Shown here: positions 42,950 through 51,736 of the stretch, piece by piece
Layout: each line of letters opens with the position of its first letter
How positions within the stretch are numbered: position 1 is the stretch's first letter
Assembly: GCF_029946005.1 (NCBI RefSeq)
Contig: NZ_JAQSDR010000037.1
Span: 92,991 to 156,990 of the forward strand
DNA: 64,000 nucleotides
Origin: Aquabacterium sp.
GTDB lineage: Bacteria > Pseudomonadota > Gammaproteobacteria > Burkholderiales > Burkholderiaceae_C
Reading direction: 5' to 3'
Notes under the pieces: generated by a model
Database searches by the model: none
What the model saw: the letters and a program-made list of their open reading frames with translations, nothing else
Told to the model about the DNA's origin: nothing
Program-made: the position numbers and the translations under genes

Positions 42950-45154
42950 TCAGACAGCGCGGGCGATTCGCCCAGACGCCAAGGCCTGCAGGATCTGCTC
43001 GCGCGGACCATCGGCCATGACCTTGCCCTGGTCCACCACGATGACGCGATCGACGAAAGACAGCATGGAAGTGCGGTGCGTGACGAGCACCACGGTCTTG
43101 CCGGCCGAGAATTCTTTCATGCGCTGGGTAACGAAGGCCTCGGTCGAGAAGTCCATGGCGCTGGTGGGTTCGTCCAGCAGCAGGATGGGGGCGTTGTGCA
43201 GCACCGCACGGGCGATGCCCACGCCTTGCCGCTGTCCGCCAGAGAGCAACTCGCCACGCTCGCCCACAGGCATGTCGAAGCCTTGCGGATGGCGGTGGAT
43301 CATGTCGCTGATCCCGGCCAATTCGGAGGCCGCCACGATGGCGTCGTCTTGCGCATGCGGCATGCCAAAAATGATGTTCTCGCGCAGGGTGCCGAAGAAC
43401 AAGGTCACGTCTTGCGAGACATAGCCCAGGTTGCGGCGAACGTCGGCGGGGTCGAGCTGGCGCATGTCGATGCCATCGAGCAGGACGGCGCCCTGGGCTG
43501 GGTGGTACAGGCCCAGGATCAACTTTTGAAGCGTGGTCTTGCCGGAGCCCACCTTGCCGATCAGGGCGACTTTTTCACCAGGTTTGATCTTGAAACTGAT
43601 GTTGTCCAGCGCCGAGTCCTGGCGCCCGGGGTAGGCAAAGGACACGTGTCGGAACTCGATCTCGCCCTTGATTTCGCGGCGCTCCAGGAAGTTGGTGCCC
43701 AAGGGGCGCTCCACCGGCTGGTCCATGATTTTGTTGAGGGATTCCATCGCGGTGACGGCGCCCTGGTACTGCATCAGCAGTCCCACGATCTGCCCGGCGG
43801 GCGCCAAGGCGCGGCCCGCCAGCATGGTTGATGCGATCAATCCGCCCATGGTCAGGCTCTTGTCGGTGATCAGGTACACGCCAATCAAAATGATGGCGAC
43901 CGAGACCAGTTGCTGCAAGGTGGCCGTGGTGTACATGGCGCTGGACGACAGCCCGCGCATGCGCACGTTCAGCTTGGCCAGATACTGGTTGGCCCGCTCC
44001 CACCGAGCCTGGATCAGGCCTTCGGCGCCTTGCGACTTGATGGTCTCAATGCCGGTCAGGCTTTCCACCAGGGTGGCGTTGCGCTGGGCGGATGCCTGAT
44101 AGGTGCTTTGCGACAACTCGTGCAGGCGGTGTTGAAGCACATAGCCGGCCACCAAAATGATGGCGAACACCAGCAGCACGGGGATCACCAACCACAGCGA
44201 GATCCAGCCGATGACCACGACGAACAGCAGTGCGAAGGGCAGGTCGATCAGGGCGGTGACGGTGCTGGAGGCGATGAAGTCGCGCACCTGCTCGAAGCCG
44301 CGCAGGTTGGCCGCGAACGAGCCCACCGACTGCGGGCGATTTTCCAGCTTCATGCCCAGCACGCGTTCCATCAGCGTTGCCGAAATCTGCACATCGATGC
44401 GTGCGCTGGCCTCGTCCACGAAGTGGCTGCGCAACAGGCGGATGGCCAAGTCCGAGGCCTGCACCAGCATCACGCCGATGGCCAGGGCCCACAAGGTTTC
44501 GACCGCGTGGTTGGGCACCACCCGGTCGTACACGTTCATGGAAAAGATCGGAAAGGCCAGGGCGAACAGGTTGATCAGCAAGGCGGCCGACAACACGTCG
44601 CGGTAGACAAAGCGCTGCGCCAGCACCGCGCCCCAGAACCAGTGTCCTGTTTTGGTGTCACGCACTTCAGGTGTGCGTTCGTCGAATCTGAAATGAGGGC
44701 GGGCGAACAGCACCACCCCGCTGTACCTTGCGGCCAGGTCCTGCGCAGACAGCTCAATGCGGCCTTGGCCGGTTTCTGGCAGCAGCACTTGGGCGTTGCC
44801 CTGTGCATCCTGGCTGAGCAGCACGCAAGCCTGGTTCTCCTTGAGGACCAGGATCGCGGGCAGGGTTTGGTCGTCGATGTCTTTCAAGCTCAGGCGCTGC
44901 AGCTTGGCGGCCAGGCCAGCACGTGCAGCGGCTCGTTCGGCCAGTGCCAAGGGCAGGGGGCCTTTGTCCATCGGCAGCCCGGCGGACAGGGAAGCGCGCG
45001 TGGCCGCATGGCCATGCAGCCGTGCCACTTCAATCAGGCAATCCAGCAGCGGATCGGGCGCGATCAGGTCTTCGCGCAGGCGCGCCGTGGCATCAACTGA
45101 CGATGTGGCGGACGGCGGTGCGAGCGCCGCAATGGGTTCCTGAGGTTTGTTCAC
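42950..45154 (-). CDS. lapB: Type I secretion ABC transporter (LapB-like)
   Basis: The 734-residue transporter has an N-terminal peptidase-C39-like domain without the catalytic Cys (LAPSA to about 150), six membrane helices in the middle and a C-terminal ATPase. The ATPase shows Walker A LIGKVGSGKTT, signature LSGGQRQG and Walker B ILLLDEPTSAMD. A degenerate C39 domain is typical of RTX and adhesin exporters that do not cleave a leader. The start is a GTG at 45154, immediately after the stop of the Nudix gene; the next in-frame ATG would remove about 60 residues. The adjacency to the Nudix gene suggests coupled expression, though no functional link is obvious. Confidence 0.92.
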   Translation of the reverse strand: MNKPQEPIAALAPPSATSSVDATARLREDLIAPDPLLDCLIEVARLHGHAATRASLSAGLPMDKGPLPLALAERAAARAGLAAKLQRLSLKDIDDQTLPAILVLKENQACVLLSQDAQGNAQVLLPETGQGRIELSAQDLAARYSGVVLFARPHFRFDERTPEVRDTKTGHWFWGAVLAQRFVYRDVLSAALLINLFALAFPIFSMNVYDRVVPNHAVETLWALAIGVMLVQASDLAIRLLRSHFVDEASARIDVQISATLMERVLGMKLENRPQSVGSFAANLRGFEQVRDFIASSTVTALIDLPFALLFVVVIGWISLWLVIPVLLVFAIILVAGYVLQHRLHELSQSTYQASAQRNATLVESLTGIETIKSQGAEGLIQARWERANQYLAKLNVRMRGLSSSAMYTTATLQQLVSVAIILIGVYLITDKSLTMGGLIASTMLAGRALAPAGQIVGLLMQYQGAVTAMESLNKIMDQPVERPLGTNFLERREIKGEIEFRHVSFAYPGRQDSALDNISFKIKPGEKVALIGKVGSGKTTLQKLILGLYHPAQGAVLLDGIDMRQLDPADVRRNLGYVSQDVTLFFGTLRENIIFGMPHAQDDAIVAASELAGISDMIHRHPQGFDMPVGERGELLSGGQRQGVGIARAVLHNAPILLLDEPTSAMDFSTEAFVTQRMKEFSAGKTVVLVTHRTSMLSFVDRVIVVDQGKVMADGPREQILQALASGRIARAV

Positions 45155-45706
45155 TCAACGGATATCGGCACAGTGGACGCCAAATTGACCACTCATGCGG
45201 TCGGCGTAGTACTTTTCAAGCGTCATGCGGACGGTGCGAAAGGCCAACTCGCTCCAGGGGATGTCTTTCTCGCTGAACAACTGAGCCTCGATGGTTTCTG
45301 GGCCCGGGGCGAAATCCGTGTCCAGCAAGCGGGCGCGGTAGAAGAAATGCACCTGGCCAGCCGTCAGCACATTGATCATGCAATACAGGCCTTGCATCTC
45401 GAAGCGTGCGCCGGCTTCCTCATCGGTTTCGCGGGCGGCGCCTTCTTCGGTGCTTTCGCCCAGCTCCATGAAACCAGCGGGCAAGGTCCAGAAACCCTTG
45501 CGTGGCTCGATGTTGCGGCGACACAGCAGCACCTTGTCTTCCCAAACGGGAAGGGTGCCCACAACGTTGAGGGGGTTCACATAGTGGACATGGTGGCAGG
45601 CGGGGCAGACCGCGCGCTCCCGGTTGTCGTCCTCGGGCACGCGATACTCGACTCGGGTGCCACAGACTTGACAGTGCTCGATGCGGCGTGAAAAAAGCAT
45701 GGGCAT
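45155..45706 (-). CDS. Nudix hydrolase with N-terminal zinc ribbon
   Basis: Residues 10-50 contain a CxxC...CxxC zinc ribbon (CQVCGTRV and CPACHHVHY). The Nudix box follows as GFMELGESTEEGAARETDEEAGA, with the catalytic glutamates of the REUxEE motif. The fold and zinc ribbon recall NADH pyrophosphatase (NudC)-type enzymes, but NudC-specific motifs were not checked; it should hydrolyse a nucleoside diphosphate linked to another moiety. lapB starts right after its stop, and the convergent ubiC gene ends 24 bases beyond its start side. The ATG at 45706 is used; one at 45700 is equally possible. Confidence 0.88.
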   Translation of the reverse strand: MPMLFSRRIEHCQVCGTRVEYRVPEDDNRERAVCPACHHVHYVNPLNVVGTLPVWEDKVLLCRRNIEPRKGFWTLPAGFMELGESTEEGAARETDEEAGARFEMQGLYCMINVLTAGQVHFFYRARLLDTDFAPGPETIEAQLFSEKDIPWSELAFRTVRMTLEKYYADRMSGQFGVHCADIR

Positions 45707-45730
45707 CAGTGTAAGGGCATCAGGGACGCC

Positions 45731-46318
45731 TCAGCCGACTTGGCGGGTCAGTCGGTGGGCATCCAGTTGCCCGATCGTGGGGGCAAAGGACTCCATCACC
45801 CGCAGGGCCTGGCCATGCTGCCAGAACACTGAGCTGCGTGCCCAACGGGGATGCGCGCCAGTCCATGCGGCGCGCAGTCGCGATTCGGCGAGTCCATGTG
45901 GGGCCAAGTGCTGAAGGCGCAGGGGTTCGCGGCAAACATGACTTCGCTGGAACAGCAGCTCGGCCAGCGGCCGCGTGCCCAAGCCGGTCAGTGCTTTCCA
46001 GGTGCCTTGCAGCGCGCGGTGCGAGGTGGCGCTGCGCGCCCATACGACGGGCACACCATCGAGCAGCAGCACCACTTCGCGGACGTGGCCACTGCGGCAG
46101 CCCAGGTCGCGGCGCTCTTGCGGCCAGAGGCGTTGGCTGCCCTGGCGTTGCACCCGGACCTCGACCGCGCCATGTGCCCGCAACCGCGCGGTGAGCGAGC
46201 CCGGAGCGGTCAGCCAGGCTTGAAGCGAGGCGCTGGGGGGATGTGGCTCGCGACGTCGGCCAGGGTGGCGGGCGCTGCGGTGGCGGGGCAAACTGGAGGC
46301 GGTGGAACGAGGTAGCAT
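45731..46318 (-). CDS. ubiC: Chorismate lyase
   Basis: UbiC converts chorismate to 4-hydroxybenzoate, the ring precursor of ubiquinone. The 195-residue protein shows the family landmarks in order: LTAPGSLTARLRA, VREVVLLLDGVPVVWARSA, GTRPLAELLF and a C-terminal RSSVFWQHGQALRVMESFAP. The ORF track extends upstream; the ATG at 46318 (MLPRST) fits the family and leaves only 9 bases to the divergent pgeF start. A second, wholly different frame over the same bases (45720-46343) is a shadow. The prenyltransferase UbiA is not in the window. Confidence 0.9.
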   Translation of the reverse strand: MLPRSTASSLPRHRSARHPGRRREPHPPSASLQAWLTAPGSLTARLRAHGAVEVRVQRQGSQRLWPQERRDLGCRSGHVREVVLLLDGVPVVWARSATSHRALQGTWKALTGLGTRPLAELLFQRSHVCREPLRLQHLAPHGLAESRLRAAWTGAHPRWARSSVFWQHGQALRVMESFAPTIGQLDAHRLTRQVG

Positions 46319-46327
46319 CGGGCCGCG

Positions 46328-47137
46328 ATGATAGCCTCGACACCCCAACTTTGGCCTGCGGGCTGGATTGCTCCGCAGTTTGGGCCGGGCGCGCGCGCGC
46401 TCATGACGGCGCGTGCAAGCTTGCACAACGTCACTTCCAGCCAGCCGCCCTGGGATGGTTTCAACCTGGGCAACCATGTGGGCGATGACCTGGCCGATGT
46501 TCGCCAGCATCGCCTGGAGTTGGCGGCCGCCATGCAGGCCCAGCCCGTTTGGCTGCAGCAGGTGCACGGACACCGCGTGGTGCGCCTGAGCAGCCCAACG
46601 CAAACGACATTGGCCGAGGCGCAGGCCGATGGGGTGTTCACCACCGAGCCTGGTCTGGTTTGCGCTGTCATGGTGGCCGACTGTCTGCCCATCCTGCTGG
46701 CCGCGCCGGAAGGTCGGGGTGTGGCGGCATTGCACGCAGGCTGGCGGGGCTTGGCGGGGGCAGGTGATTTGAACGGCCTGGGCATTGTCGACACCGGGGT
46801 GACCGCGCTGTGCGAAGCAAGCTCAGCGGATCCGAAAGATTTGCAGGCATGGCTGGGCCCGTGCATTGGCCCGACCGCCTTCCAGGTGGGCGTTGATGTC
46901 CTGTCAGGATTTGGCGTTGATCCCAGTCAACACTCGCCGCGTTTCATTCGACAATCGCGGGACCGCTGGCTGGCAGATTTGGCGGGGTTGGCAACGGACC
47001 GGCTGCAGTCGCTGGGACTCCATCGCATTGAAGGAGGTCGCTGGTGCACCGTGTCTGAGCCTTTACGCTTCTTTTCGTTCCGGCGGGACCGTGTCACTGG
47101 GCGGCAGGCCGCCTGCATCTGGCTTGACGGCGCCTGA
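46328..47137 (+). CDS. pgeF: Peptidoglycan editing factor / multicopper-oxidase-like laccase domain protein
   Basis: PgeF (YfiH) is a cytosolic enzyme that removes incorrectly built muropeptides, originally described as a polyphenol oxidase. The 269-residue protein has the conserved elements GFNLGNHVGDD, VWLQQVHGHRVV, VADCLPILLAAP (Cys-containing) and ALHAGWRGL (His ligand), then WLGPCIGPTAFQVG and FFSFRRDRVTGRQAACIWL. Start ATG at 46328, with just 9 bases separating it from the divergent ubiC, so both promoters must overlap coding sequence. Its tail overlaps the convergent small membrane protein gene by 75 bases. Confidence 0.92.
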   Translation: MIASTPQLWPAGWIAPQFGPGARALMTARASLHNVTSSQPPWDGFNLGNHVGDDLADVRQHRLELAAAMQAQPVWLQQVHGHRVVRLSSPTQTTLAEAQADGVFTTEPGLVCAVMVADCLPILLAAPEGRGVAALHAGWRGLAGAGDLNGLGIVDTGVTALCEASSADPKDLQAWLGPCIGPTAFQVGVDVLSGFGVDPSQHSPRFIRQSRDRWLADLAGLATDRLQSLGLHRIEGGRWCTVSEPLRFFSFRRDRVTGRQAACIWLDGA

Positions 47138-47347
47138 GCTTGCAGCTTCATCGGCGGCGTCCTCCCTGGCGCGGCGTGCCTTGCGGCGCATGGGGGTGCC
47201 TAGCAGGTACATCACCAAGGACAGCGGGCCCACCCCGTACAAAAAGAAGGTGACGATCGCCCCCAGCACACTGCCGATGGGGCTGACGGCTTCGGCAATC
47301 GACATCAACAACACCACGAACATCCAGGCTATCGCGACGATCCACAT
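47063..47347 (-). CDS. Small membrane protein of unknown function (94 aa)
   Basis: The protein has two hydrophobic segments (VAIAWMFVVLLMSIAEAV and VLGAIVTFFLYGVGPLSLVMYLLG) followed by a charged Arg/Ala/Asp/Pro tail. It resembles the small uncharacterised membrane proteins annotated downstream of pgeF in related Burkholderiales. It overlaps the 3' end of pgeF tail-to-tail by 75 bases. Composition fits real coding (hydrophobic blocks in frame, none in the competing frames). Function unknown. Confidence 0.72.
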   Translation of the reverse strand: MWIVAIAWMFVVLLMSIAEAVSPIGSVLGAIVTFFLYGVGPLSLVMYLLGTPMRRKARRAREDAADEAASSGAVKPDAGGLPPSDTVPPERKEA

Positions 47348-47515
47348 TTCAGGTCAGGGCCTTTGTCAAGCCAGGGGCGGCCCGAAGTTTGCTTTGAGTG
47401 AGGCGAAAACACATCAAACCGAAGACAGATGTTGATCCACCGTAAAAAAACTGTGCTCAGAATACGGCAACATTGAAGCATCCACCCGGATGTTCGCAAT
47501 CTCGCAGGTCCTGCC

Positions 47516-47521
47516 AAGGAG
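47516..47521 (+). promoter_or_regulatory. Strong ribosome binding site that fixes the phaC start
   Basis: AAGGAG lies 4 bases before the ATG at 47526 and is the reason for choosing that start over the upstream ATG at 47490 used by the ORF track. Confidence 0.65.
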
Positions 47522-47525
47522 ACAT

Positions 47526-49247
47526 ATGGCTGTCATTCAACGGTCTCGCTCAAAAAAATCGACGAATGCTTCCTCCGCGACTGCGCCGCCACCCCTCGAA
47601 TCCACGCAGGTTCTGACTGACAGCGTGGGCACCAGCCTGCAATCCATCGCAGGCTTGACCGTGCCTTGGGACCAGATGTCCCGCATTCAGCAAGAGTATG
47701 TCGAGCAGGCCACGGCCTTGTGGAACCAGTCGCTGGCGCAACAAGGCCAACCCAAGCCCGATGACCGCCGATTTGCCGCGCCCGAGTGGAGCAGCACGCC
47801 GGCCAATGCTTTCATGGCATCGATGTACCTGCTCAATGCGCGCACTTTGCAGCGCCTGGCCGACAGCCTGAGTGGTGATGAGAAAGCCCGTGACCGTGTG
47901 CGCTTCGCCGTGCAGCAATGGGTGGACGCGGCCGCGCCCTCCAACTTCCTGGCGTTGAACCCCGAGGCGCAGAAAAAAGCCATCGAGACGAAGGGTGAAA
48001 GCATCACCCAGGGCCTGCAGATGCTGCTGAGTGACATCCGCCAAGGGCACATGTCGCAGACCGACGAAAGCGTGTTCGAAGTGGGCCGCAACGTGGCCAC
48101 GTCCGAAGGCTCGGTCGTGTTCGAGAACGAATACCTGCAACTGATCGAGTACAAACCGCTGACCGACAAGGTCCATGCCTTGCCCTTGCTGATCGTGCCC
48201 CCCTGCATCAACAAGTTCTACATCCTGGACCTGCAGCCAGACAACTCGTTGGTGCGGTTCGCTGTCTCGCAAGGGCACCGGGTGTTCGTGATCAGTTGGG
48301 TCAATGCCGATGACGACCTCGCCCAGTCGACCTGGGACGACTACATCGAAAAGGCCACCATTGAGGCCATCAATGTGGTGCGCGAGATCACCGCCACCAA
48401 GCAGATCAACGCCTTGGGCTTTTGCGTAGGAGGGACTTTGCTGGCGACAGCCCTGGCGGTGATGGCCGCGCGTGGCGAAAAGCCCGTGGCCAGCATGACC
48501 TTGCTGACCACCTTTCTGGACTTTACCAACACTGGCACTTTGGATTTGTTCGTGGACGAGGCCATGGTGCAGATGCGCGAAACCAGCATTGGCGAACGCA
48601 GCCCGCAAGGCGGTGGCCTGATGCGTGGCGGCGAGTTGGCTGCCACGTTCTCATTCCTGCGCGCCAACGACCTGGTCTGGAACTACGTGGTGGGCAACTA
48701 CCTCAAGGGTGAAAAGCCTCCGGCGTTCGACCTGCTGTACTGGAACGGCGACAGCACCAACCTGCCCGGGCCGATGTATTGCTGGTATTTGCGCAACACC
48801 TACCTGGAAAACAAGCTGTCCCAGCCCAATGCCGTGACGGTGTGCGGTGAACCTTTGGATTTGCGCCGCCTGGACATGCCCACTTTTGTCTACGGCTCGC
48901 GCGAGGACCACATCGTCCCCTGGGACGGTGCCTATGCGTCTACTCAATTGATGCAAGGCCCCGCCACCTTCGTGCTGGGCGCCTCCGGGCACATTGCGGG
49001 GGTCATCAATCCGCCACAGAAACACAAGCGCAGCTACTGGACCAGTGGCACGGCTGGTACACATCCCCCCACGGCCAAGGCGTGGATGGCCACGGCGCAA
49101 GAGCACCCTGGCAGCTGGTGGATGACCTGGGCCGAATGGTTGGGCACGCACGCCGGCAAGCAGGTAGCCTCACCCAAGCAGCTGGGCAGCAAAAAACACC
49201 GACCGATTGAAGCTGCTCCGGGCCGTTACGTCTTGCGCAAGGCGTGA
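47526..49247 (+). CDS. phaC: Class I poly(3-hydroxyalkanoate) synthase
   Basis: PhaC polymerises (R)-3-hydroxyacyl-CoA, mostly 3-hydroxybutyryl-CoA, into PHB granules. The 573-residue protein matches class I synthases in length. The lipase-like box GFCVGGT places the catalytic Cys at residue 300, Asp at 461 (SREDHIVPW) and His at 489 (SGHIAGVINPP), the expected triad. The N-terminal 70 residues are basic and low-complexity, as usual. It leads the operon phaC-phaA-phaB with gaps of 52 and 63 bases. No phasin gene was recognised beside it. Confidence 0.96.
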   Translation: MAVIQRSRSKKSTNASSATAPPPLESTQVLTDSVGTSLQSIAGLTVPWDQMSRIQQEYVEQATALWNQSLAQQGQPKPDDRRFAAPEWSSTPANAFMASMYLLNARTLQRLADSLSGDEKARDRVRFAVQQWVDAAAPSNFLALNPEAQKKAIETKGESITQGLQMLLSDIRQGHMSQTDESVFEVGRNVATSEGSVVFENEYLQLIEYKPLTDKVHALPLLIVPPCINKFYILDLQPDNSLVRFAVSQGHRVFVISWVNADDDLAQSTWDDYIEKATIEAINVVREITATKQINALGFCVGGTLLATALAVMAARGEKPVASMTLLTTFLDFTNTGTLDLFVDEAMVQMRETSIGERSPQGGGLMRGGELAATFSFLRANDLVWNYVVGNYLKGEKPPAFDLLYWNGDSTNLPGPMYCWYLRNTYLENKLSQPNAVTVCGEPLDLRRLDMPTFVYGSREDHIVPWDGAYASTQLMQGPATFVLGASGHIAGVINPPQKHKRSYWTSGTAGTHPPTAKAWMATAQEHPGSWWMTWAEWLGTHAGKQVASPKQLGSKKHRPIEAAPGRYVLRKA

Positions 49248-49299
49248 ACCGCGCTCATCATTTCACTGCAATTGACACTTCTGAAAAAAGGAACTTGTC

Positions 49300-50478
49300 A
49301 TGACTGACATCGTGATCGTTGCCGCTTCTCGCACCGCCGTGGGCAAGTTTGGCGGCACCTTGGCCAAGACGCCAGCGTCGGATTTGGGTGCCGTGGTGAT
49401 TCAGGACCTGCTCAAACGCACCAAATTGGCGGGCGACCAGATCAGCGAAGTGATCCTGGGGCAGGTTCTGGCGGCCGGTTGTGGTCAGAACCCGGCCCGT
49501 CAGGCGGTGATCAAGGCGGGCCTGCCGCAGGGCGTGCCTGCGTTCACCATCAACAAGGTGTGTGGATCGGGCTTGAAAGCTGTGATGCTGGCGGCCCAGT
49601 CCATCCGCGATGGCGATTCCGAGATTGTCATTGCGGGCGGCCAGGAAAGCATGAGCCTGGCCCCGCACGTGCTGCCTGGTTCGCGCGACGGGCAACGCAT
49701 GGGCGACTGGAAACTGATCGACACCATGATCACCGACGGCCTGTGGGACGTCTACAACCAGTACCACATGGGCATCACCGCCGAGAACGTGGCCAAGAAG
49801 TACGAGATCAGCCGCGAGCAGCAAGATGCGCTGGCCCTGGCCTCGCAACAAAAGGCCGCTGCGGCGATTGATTCAGGTCGATTCAAGGACGAGATCGCGT
49901 CGGTGTGGATTCCCCAGCGCAAGGGCGATCCCTTGGTGTTTGACACCGATGAATTCGTCAATCGCAAATCAACCGCCGATGTGTTGGCGGGCCTGCGCCC
50001 GGCTTTTGACAAGGTCGGCACGGTGACCGCCGGCAATGCCTCAGGCTTGAACGATGGTGCAGCGGCCGTGATGGTGATGAGCGCCAAGAAGGCTCAGCAA
50101 CTCGGTTTGACGCCATTGGCCCGCATTGCCTCGTACGCCAGCGCGGCGCTTGATCCGGCCTACATGGGCATGGGGCCGGTGCCCGCATCGCGCCGTGCCT
50201 TGGAACGCGCGGGCTGGAAAGCGGCCGACCTGGACTTGCTTGAAATCAATGAAGCCTTTGCCGCGCAAGCCTGCGCTGTGCACAAGGAAATGGGCTGGGA
50301 CACCAGCAAGGTCAATGTCAATGGCGGCGCCATTGCCATCGGTCACCCCATCGGCGCTTCGGGCTGCCGCGTGCTGGTCACGCTGCTGCACGAAATGCAA
50401 AAACGTGATGCCCACAAAGGCATTGCTTCACTGTGCATTGGCGGCGGCATGGGCGTGGCCCTGACGGTCGAACGCTGA
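49300..50478 (+). CDS. phaA: Acetyl-CoA C-acetyltransferase (beta-ketothiolase)
   Basis: PhaA condenses two acetyl-CoA to acetoacetyl-CoA, supplying PHB synthesis. The 392-residue protein has the thiolase signatures: nucleophilic Cys88 in [30 protein letters not shown] with the active-site His, and [10 protein letters not shown] with the second Cys near the end. It lies between the synthase and reductase genes in the same orientation. A GAAAAAAGGAA stretch before the ATG serves as ribosome binding site. Confidence 0.95.
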   Translation: MTDIVIVAASRTAVGKFGGTLAKTPASDLGAVVIQDLLKRTKLAGDQISEVILGQVLAAGCGQNPARQAVIKAGLPQGVPAFTINKVCGSGLKAVMLAAQSIRDGDSEIVIAGGQESMSLAPHVLPGSRDGQRMGDWKLIDTMITDGLWDVYNQYHMGITAENVAKKYEISREQQDALALASQQKAAAAIDSGRFKDEIASVWIPQRKGDPLVFDTDEFVNRKSTADVLAGLRPAFDKVGTVTAGNASGLNDGAAAVMVMSAKKAQQLGLTPLARIASYASAALDPAYMGMGPVPASRRALERAGWKAADLDLLEINEAFAAQACAVHKEMGWDTSKVNVNGGAIAIGHPIGASGCRVLVTLLHEMQKRDAHKGIASLCIGGGMGVALTVER

Positions 50479-50541
50479 TCACCCGATTTGTTCTTTATCT
50501 CTCGCAACGATTAGATTTTTTCCCAAAAAGAGGAGCATTCC

Positions 50542-51279
50542 ATGAGTCAAAAAGTGGCCTACGTGACCGGCGGTATGGGCGGCATCGGCACCTCGATCTG
50601 CCAACGTCTGCACAAAGACGGTTTCAAGGTGATCGCAGGCTGCGGGCCGAGTCGTGACTTCAAGAAGTGGCTCGATGAGCAAACGGCGCTCGGCTATCAC
50701 TTTTACGCTTCTGTGGGCAATGTGGCTGACTGGGATTCCACCGTGGAAGCCTTCAAGAAAACGCGCGCCGAGCATGGCCCGGTGGATGTGCTGGTCAACA
50801 ACGCCGGCATCACGCGTGACGGCATGTTCCGCAAAATGACTAAGTCCGATTGGGACGCGGTGATGGATACCAACCTGAACAGCCTGTTCAACGTGACCAA
50901 GCAGGTCATTGACGACATGGTGGACCGGGGCTGGGGCCGCGTGGTCAACATCAGCTCGGTCAATGGTGAGAAGGGCCAGTTTGGCCAGACCAACTACTCG
51001 GCCGCCAAGGCTGGCATGCACGGTTTCACCATGGCCTTGGCCCAGGAAGTGGCCAACAAAGGCGTGACGGTGAACACCGTGTCGCCTGGCTACATTGGCA
51101 CCGACATGGTGCGTGCCATTCGCCAAGACGTGCTGGACAAGATTGTGGCCACCATCCCGGTGAAGCGCCTGGGCACGCCTGAAGACATCGCGTCGATGGT
51201 GTCGTGGGTGTCCAGCGACGAGTCGGGCTTTGCCACAGGCGCAGACTTCTCGATCAACGGTGGTCTGCACATGGGCTGA
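50542..51279 (+). CDS. phaB: NADPH-dependent acetoacetyl-CoA reductase
   Basis: PhaB reduces acetoacetyl-CoA to (R)-3-hydroxybutyryl-CoA. This 245-residue short-chain dehydrogenase has the Rossmann motif VTGGMGGIGTSI at residues 8-19, NNAGITRDGMFRKM, and the catalytic Ser-Tyr-Lys in NISSVNGEKGQFGQTNYSAAKAG. It ends with ADFSINGGLHMG, standard for the family. A strong AGAGGAG site precedes the ATG. It ends the PHB operon; a hairpin terminator follows 30 bases after the stop. Confidence 0.96.
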   Translation: MSQKVAYVTGGMGGIGTSICQRLHKDGFKVIAGCGPSRDFKKWLDEQTALGYHFYASVGNVADWDSTVEAFKKTRAEHGPVDVLVNNAGITRDGMFRKMTKSDWDAVMDTNLNSLFNVTKQVIDDMVDRGWGRVVNISSVNGEKGQFGQTNYSAAKAGMHGFTMALAQEVANKGVTVNTVSPGYIGTDMVRAIRQDVLDKIVATIPVKRLGTPEDIASMVSWVSSDESGFATGADFSINGGLHMG

Positions 51280-51308
51280 GCGCACGCCTTCGGCATGGGC
51301 TTGACCAG

Positions 51309-51343
51309 AAAGCCCCGCAGGTCTTCGGATCGCGGGGCTTTTT
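51309..51343 (+). terminator. Rho-independent terminator of the pha operon
   Basis: A ten-base stem (AAAGCCCCGC with GCGGGGCTTT) with a 13-base loop runs into TTTTT. It lies 29 bases after the phaB stop. Confidence 0.9.
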
Positions 51344-51362
51344 CACGCCGGGCCAAGGGAGC

Positions 51363-51605
51363 TCAGACGGCTGCTTCTTGTTCAAGCACCAGGCGGTCAA
51401 GCGCGGCGCAAACATCGGCGAAACGGCCGGCGATGACGGTGCGGCGGGCATCGGCTGGGTCGCTGCTGATGCGCAGTCGGCGCGGGGCGATGACGGTGGG
51501 GCTCAAAAGCCGTTCAGGGGCAAAGCTGGGCTCGGTGCGAGTGGCCCCCGCACGCGCGGCGCTGGAGGAGCGAACAAAGAAAGCACGGGCAAAGTGATGA
51601 ATCAT
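51363..51605 (-). CDS. Small protein of unknown function downstream of lexA
   Basis: The likely start is the ATG at 51605 (MIHHFARAFFVRSS), with GGAG 8 bases upstream, giving 80 residues; the track frame starts 40 codons earlier close to lexA. The protein is basic at the N-terminus and has a conserved-looking end, SDPADARRTVIAGRFADVCAALDRL. No membrane segment or enzyme motif is visible. It lies 131 bases after lexA on the same strand and might be read from the same transcript. I do not recognise a function. Confidence 0.6.
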   Translation of the reverse strand: MIHHFARAFFVRSSSAARAGATRTEPSFAPERLLSPTVIAPRRLRISSDPADARRTVIAGRFADVCAALDRLVLEQEAAV

Positions 51606-51736
51606 GGAGAACTCCGGCAACAACGATTGAAGTTCGGCAGGATTCCAAAATGACGTCAACGCGCGGGACTGCACACTCAAGCGAGGTGCAAATGCCCGCC
51701 ACCCGCGCGATGACGTTGCCAACATGGCAAGTTAGA

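Noticed and set aside
43910-45100. 396-codon plus-strand ORF over lapB
   Set aside because: Antisense shadow; the minus strand carries intact ABC transporter motifs.
45720-46343. 207-codon minus-strand ORF overlapping ubiC in another frame
   Set aside because: Extremely Arg/Pro/Ala-rich with no motif; the neighbouring frame is clearly chorismate lyase.
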